Source: a virus. Taken from it: DNA of 64,000 bases. The notes under the pieces were generated by a model that saw only the letters and a program-made list of their open reading frames with translations, had not been told where the DNA came from and did not search any database. The position numbers and the translations under genes were made by a program. How positions within the stretch are numbered: position 1 is the first letter of the stretch; each line of letters opens with the position of its first letter. Location of the stretch: the IMG/VR virus record IMGVR_UViG_3300028553_001971, positions 1 to 64,000 of that record. One strand, given 5' to 3'. Of the stretch, positions 61,844-64,000 are shown in pieces.

Positions 61844-64000
61844 ATGGAAAAACCAAAAATTTATGTTCATGGGTCTTACATCGGAACAACAGGGTATAAT
61901 AACCACACAAGAGATTTTTTAAGAGAACTATCAAAACACACAAAAGTTAAAGTAAGAAACTTTACTGTTGGTAACAGTTGGAATGGTTATAACTTAACCC
62001 CCCATGATAACGAACCTTACATTAATGATGTCGATAAATCAATGTTATACAAACAGATTTTGTATAACTCTGAAGGTAAGTTAGAGGACTTTCTAATTTA
62101 CCCTGACAAGTCAAAAGAGTTTTTTCAAGACGTTAACATTGTATTAAGTGAAACAAACCATCATATCTTCTATCAAGATTATGTTGGTCCAAAAATAGCG
62201 TATAACGTTTGGGAATCAACTTTACAACCTGAAGAGTTCTTCAACGAACTTTTAAAGTACGACGAGATTTGGGTTCCAAGTAAATGGCAAAGAGAATGTA
62301 CTATCAACCAAGGCGCTAACCCAAACAAAGTTAAAGTTGTACCTGAAGGTGTTGATATTCATACATTCTTTCCTGAAGAAGTTGAAAAGTTGGAACAATA
62401 TAATGATGGTCGGTTCAAGTTTCTATTGTTTGGTCGTTGGGATTACAGAAAATCAACCAAGGAAATAATTCAAACATTCTTAAAGACGTTCTCACCTGAC
62501 GAACCCGTAGATTTGGTTGTGTCGATTGACAATATGTGGGGTGAAGAAATGGATGGTTATAAAACCACTGAGGAACGATTGGAGGCTTACGGTCTAACTG
62601 ACCCAAGAATCAAAATGATTCACTTCCCAACAAGAGAAGATTATATCAAATACCTTAAAACAGGTCACGTGTTTGTTTCTTGTGCAAGGTCTGAAGGATG
62701 GAACTTACCACTTATCGAAGCCATGGCTTGTGGTACCCCGTCAATTTATTCTGAGTGTTGCGCTCAAATGGAGTTTGCCGAAGGTAAGGGTATTCCTGTA
62801 AAGATTATTGGTGAAAAACCGGCGAATTCAAATGACTACGGTAGATACACAATGAGCGATTTACCAGGAAACTATTATGAACCTGATTTCAATGATTTAT
62901 CAGAAAAGATGAGGTTTGTTTATAAAAATTACAAACAATGTAAATTAGACGCAATTAAAGATGCTATTGAGATTCATAAAGAATTCTCTTGGGAAAGAAT
63001 TGGTGAAATCGGTTATAATACCGTTGTTGAGTTCATGAAAAACCATAAAAAGACCGACGTTGACAATAATAAAATTTCTGTTTTTTATCTTGACGGCCCA
63101 AAGGTTGATATATCAGGTGATGAAGATAGAACTTATTTTGTTGAGTTTTTAGATGAGAAAGATAATGTAATTCATTCTCATACCATGAAAAACAATCATT
63201 GGGTTCAATGTGGTAGAAAATATTATACAAAGTGGAGGATTAGAGTTAATGGTAAAATTGTTGGGGAACTTGATTTAACAGGAAAAAGAGTTCTTATTTC
63301 ATTTGAATCAAAATCAATTGGTGATACAATTGCTTGGGCACCATATGCAATAGAATTTCAGAAAAAACATAACTGTCAGGTAGTTTTGAGTACCTTCCAC
63401 AATAGTTGGTTTAAAAATAACCCTAACTATGAAAGTATTGAATTTATTGAACCAGGACGTTCTACAAACTGTCACGCACTTTATAGAGTTGGTTGGTTTA
63501 TGTCTGAAGAAGGAAAATGGAATAAGTTAGACAGTTATCCGAACTATATTCAAACACTACCACTTCAACAAACCGCAACAGATATTTTAGGTCTTGATTA
63601 TGTTGAACGTAATTATGGTATTTTCTTTGATGTAAAGGAAAGACCATTCAAAAACAAATACGTTGTCTTGGCTCCCGAATCAACAGCGGGTTGTAAAGAA
63701 TGGACTTATGAAGGATGGTGTTACTTAACAGACCAATTAATTAAAAAAGGTTATGAAGTTGTAATTCTTACAACAAAACCATACTCTGTTAAAGGTGCGA
63801 AATGTATTTACGGAAAATCTCTCAATGATGCACTTAACATCCTTTATCATTCAGAATTCTTAGTATCCCCAAGTTCAGGCATGGCTTGGATGAATTGGGG
63901 TGTTGGTAAACATACCGTAATGATTAGTGGATTCACCCCCAAACACCACGAGTTTCAAACCAACATCACAAGAATAATCAACGAAAACGCTTGTAACTCT
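61844..64000 (+). CDS. GT4 glycosyltransferase fused to O-heptosyltransferase-like domain (partial)
   Basis: At least 719 residues are present; the gene runs off the window. Residues 1-400 form a GT4 enzyme: 'YVHGSYIGTTGYNNHTRDFL', 'LFGRWDYRKSTKEI' and the E-x7-E in 'SEGWNLPLIEAM' (about 285). A small beta domain follows ('YLDGPKVDISGD'), then from about 480 a GT-B half like the autotransporter heptosyltransferases (TibC/AAH): 'SKSIGDTIAWAPY', 'LAPESTAGCKEW' and 'SPSSGMAWMNWGVGKHTVMI' with 'GFTPKHHEF'. The last residues 'NENACNS' reach the first Cys of the expected metal finger. Confidence 0.8.
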   Translation, partial: MEKPKIYVHGSYIGTTGYNNHTRDFLRELSKHTKVKVRNFTVGNSWNGYNLTPHDNEPYINDVDKSMLYKQILYNSEGKLEDFLIYPDKSKEFFQDVNIVLSETNHHIFYQDYVGPKIAYNVWESTLQPEEFFNELLKYDEIWVPSKWQRECTINQGANPNKVKVVPEGVDIHTFFPEEVEKLEQYNDGRFKFLLFGRWDYRKSTKEIIQTFLKTFSPDEPVDLVVSIDNMWGEEMDGYKTTEERLEAYGLTDPRIKMIHFPTREDYIKYLKTGHVFVSCARSEGWNLPLIEAMACGTPSIYSECCAQMEFAEGKGIPVKIIGEKPANSNDYGRYTMSDLPGNYYEPDFNDLSEKMRFVYKNYKQCKLDAIKDAIEIHKEFSWERIGEIGYNTVVEFMKNHKKTDVDNNKISVFYLDGPKVDISGDEDRTYFVEFLDEKDNVIHSHTMKNNHWVQCGRKYYTKWRIRVNGKIVGELDLTGKRVLISFESKSIGDTIAWAPYAIEFQKKHNCQVVLSTFHNSWFKNNPNYESIEFIEPGRSTNCHALYRVGWFMSEEGKWNKLDSYPNYIQTLPLQQTATDILGLDYVERNYGIFFDVKERPFKNKYVVLAPESTAGCKEWTYEGWCYLTDQLIKKGYEVVILTTKPYSVKGAKCIYGKSLNDALNILYHSEFLVSPSSGMAWMNWGVGKHTVMISGFTPKHHEFQTNITRIINENACNS

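Noticed and set aside
62415-63230. Minus-strand ORFs within the GT4/heptosyltransferase gene
   Set aside because: The plus-strand frame is open throughout and carries clear glycosyltransferase motifs.
50781-64000. Possibility that the sugar cluster is host chromosome or a chimeric assembly
   Set aside because: Base composition, gene overlap and strand bias run on smoothly from the virion genes, and the mixture of short and fused enzymes is unlike a host LPS locus. A hidden assembly join cannot be fully excluded without reads.
1-64000. tRNA genes, insertion sequences, integrase or attachment sites
   Set aside because: I looked in the gaps and between genes and saw no cloverleaf, terminal inverted repeats, transposase or recombinase motif; the gaps are too short to hold tRNA clusters.

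Overview
The window is a stretch of a low-GC tailed-phage genome (Caudoviricetes, probably a large T4-like myovirus) whose host is most likely a member of the Bacteroidota. The phage origin follows from the gene mix: recombination/replication genes (gp46/SbcC-like ATPase, gp47/SbcD-like nuclease, primase, RuvC-like resolvase, RecB-type nuclease), an endolysin with small membrane/coiled-coil neighbours, very long repetitive virion proteins with S74 chaperone tails, homing endonucleases, and many tiny overlapping genes. The host inference rests on four independent hints: a short primary-type sigma-70 factor like that of Bacteroidota, a histone H1/Hc1-like protein of the Bacteroidota/Chlamydiae type, SprB-like repeats in a virion protein, and start codons preceded by A/T-rich leaders without Shine-Dalgarno motifs. 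No integrase, tRNA, CRISPR array or insertion sequence was seen.

Layout. 1-3.4 kb: small minus-strand early-type genes (start of a DNA methyltransferase, a DUF3310 protein, unknowns). 3.4-5.2 kb: plus-strand island with a GIY-YIG homing endonuclease, a tiny Gly/Cys-rich protein, a strong terminator and an acidic protein. 5.2-15.5 kb: three consecutive collagen-like fibres, each with its own N-terminus, about 900 residues of Gly-X-Y and an S74 intramolecular chaperone tail. 15.6-31.9 kb: glutaredoxin, thioredoxin, an LRR protein, a Dam-type methylase with an adjacent LAGLIDADG endonuclease, a zincin-like protein, DnaJ, an H1-like protein, head/scaffold-like unknowns, a lysis region (spanin-like proteins, amidase, holin-like membrane protein), a sigma factor and a methyltransferase. 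31.9-40.3 kb: recombination and replication genes. 40.3-50.5 kb: a tail/baseplate-like protein followed by four Thr-Pro-rich virion proteins, the largest 1367 residues. 50.8-64 kb: a dense sugar and glycosyltransferase cluster.

The most striking part is the last 13 kb. It contains separate homologues of the HldE kinase domain, the HldE nucleotidyltransferase domain and the HldD epimerase, that is, the ADP-heptose branch used for LPS, together with a cupin, several glycosyltransferases, two glycosyltransferase-methyltransferase fusions, acetyltransferases and a short DegT-type aminotransferase. Divergent from these is a protein of at least 719 residues that fuses a GT4 glycosyltransferase to a domain resembling the autotransporter O-heptosyltransferases (TibC/AAH type). 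Directly beside the cluster lie Thr/Ser/Pro-rich virion proteins with hundreds of possible O-glycosylation sites. My reading is that this phage makes activated heptose and may glycosylate its own fibres or a host surface protein. That is an inference from gene content and has not been shown.

Three genes were too short or too incomplete to appear as standard long ORFs and were read directly from sequence: the H1-like protein (23730-23903), a two-helix membrane peptide (23549-23728) and a ribbon-helix-helix-like protein overlapping the LAGLIDADG gene (19710-19868). No stretch longer than about 180 bases lacks a gene.
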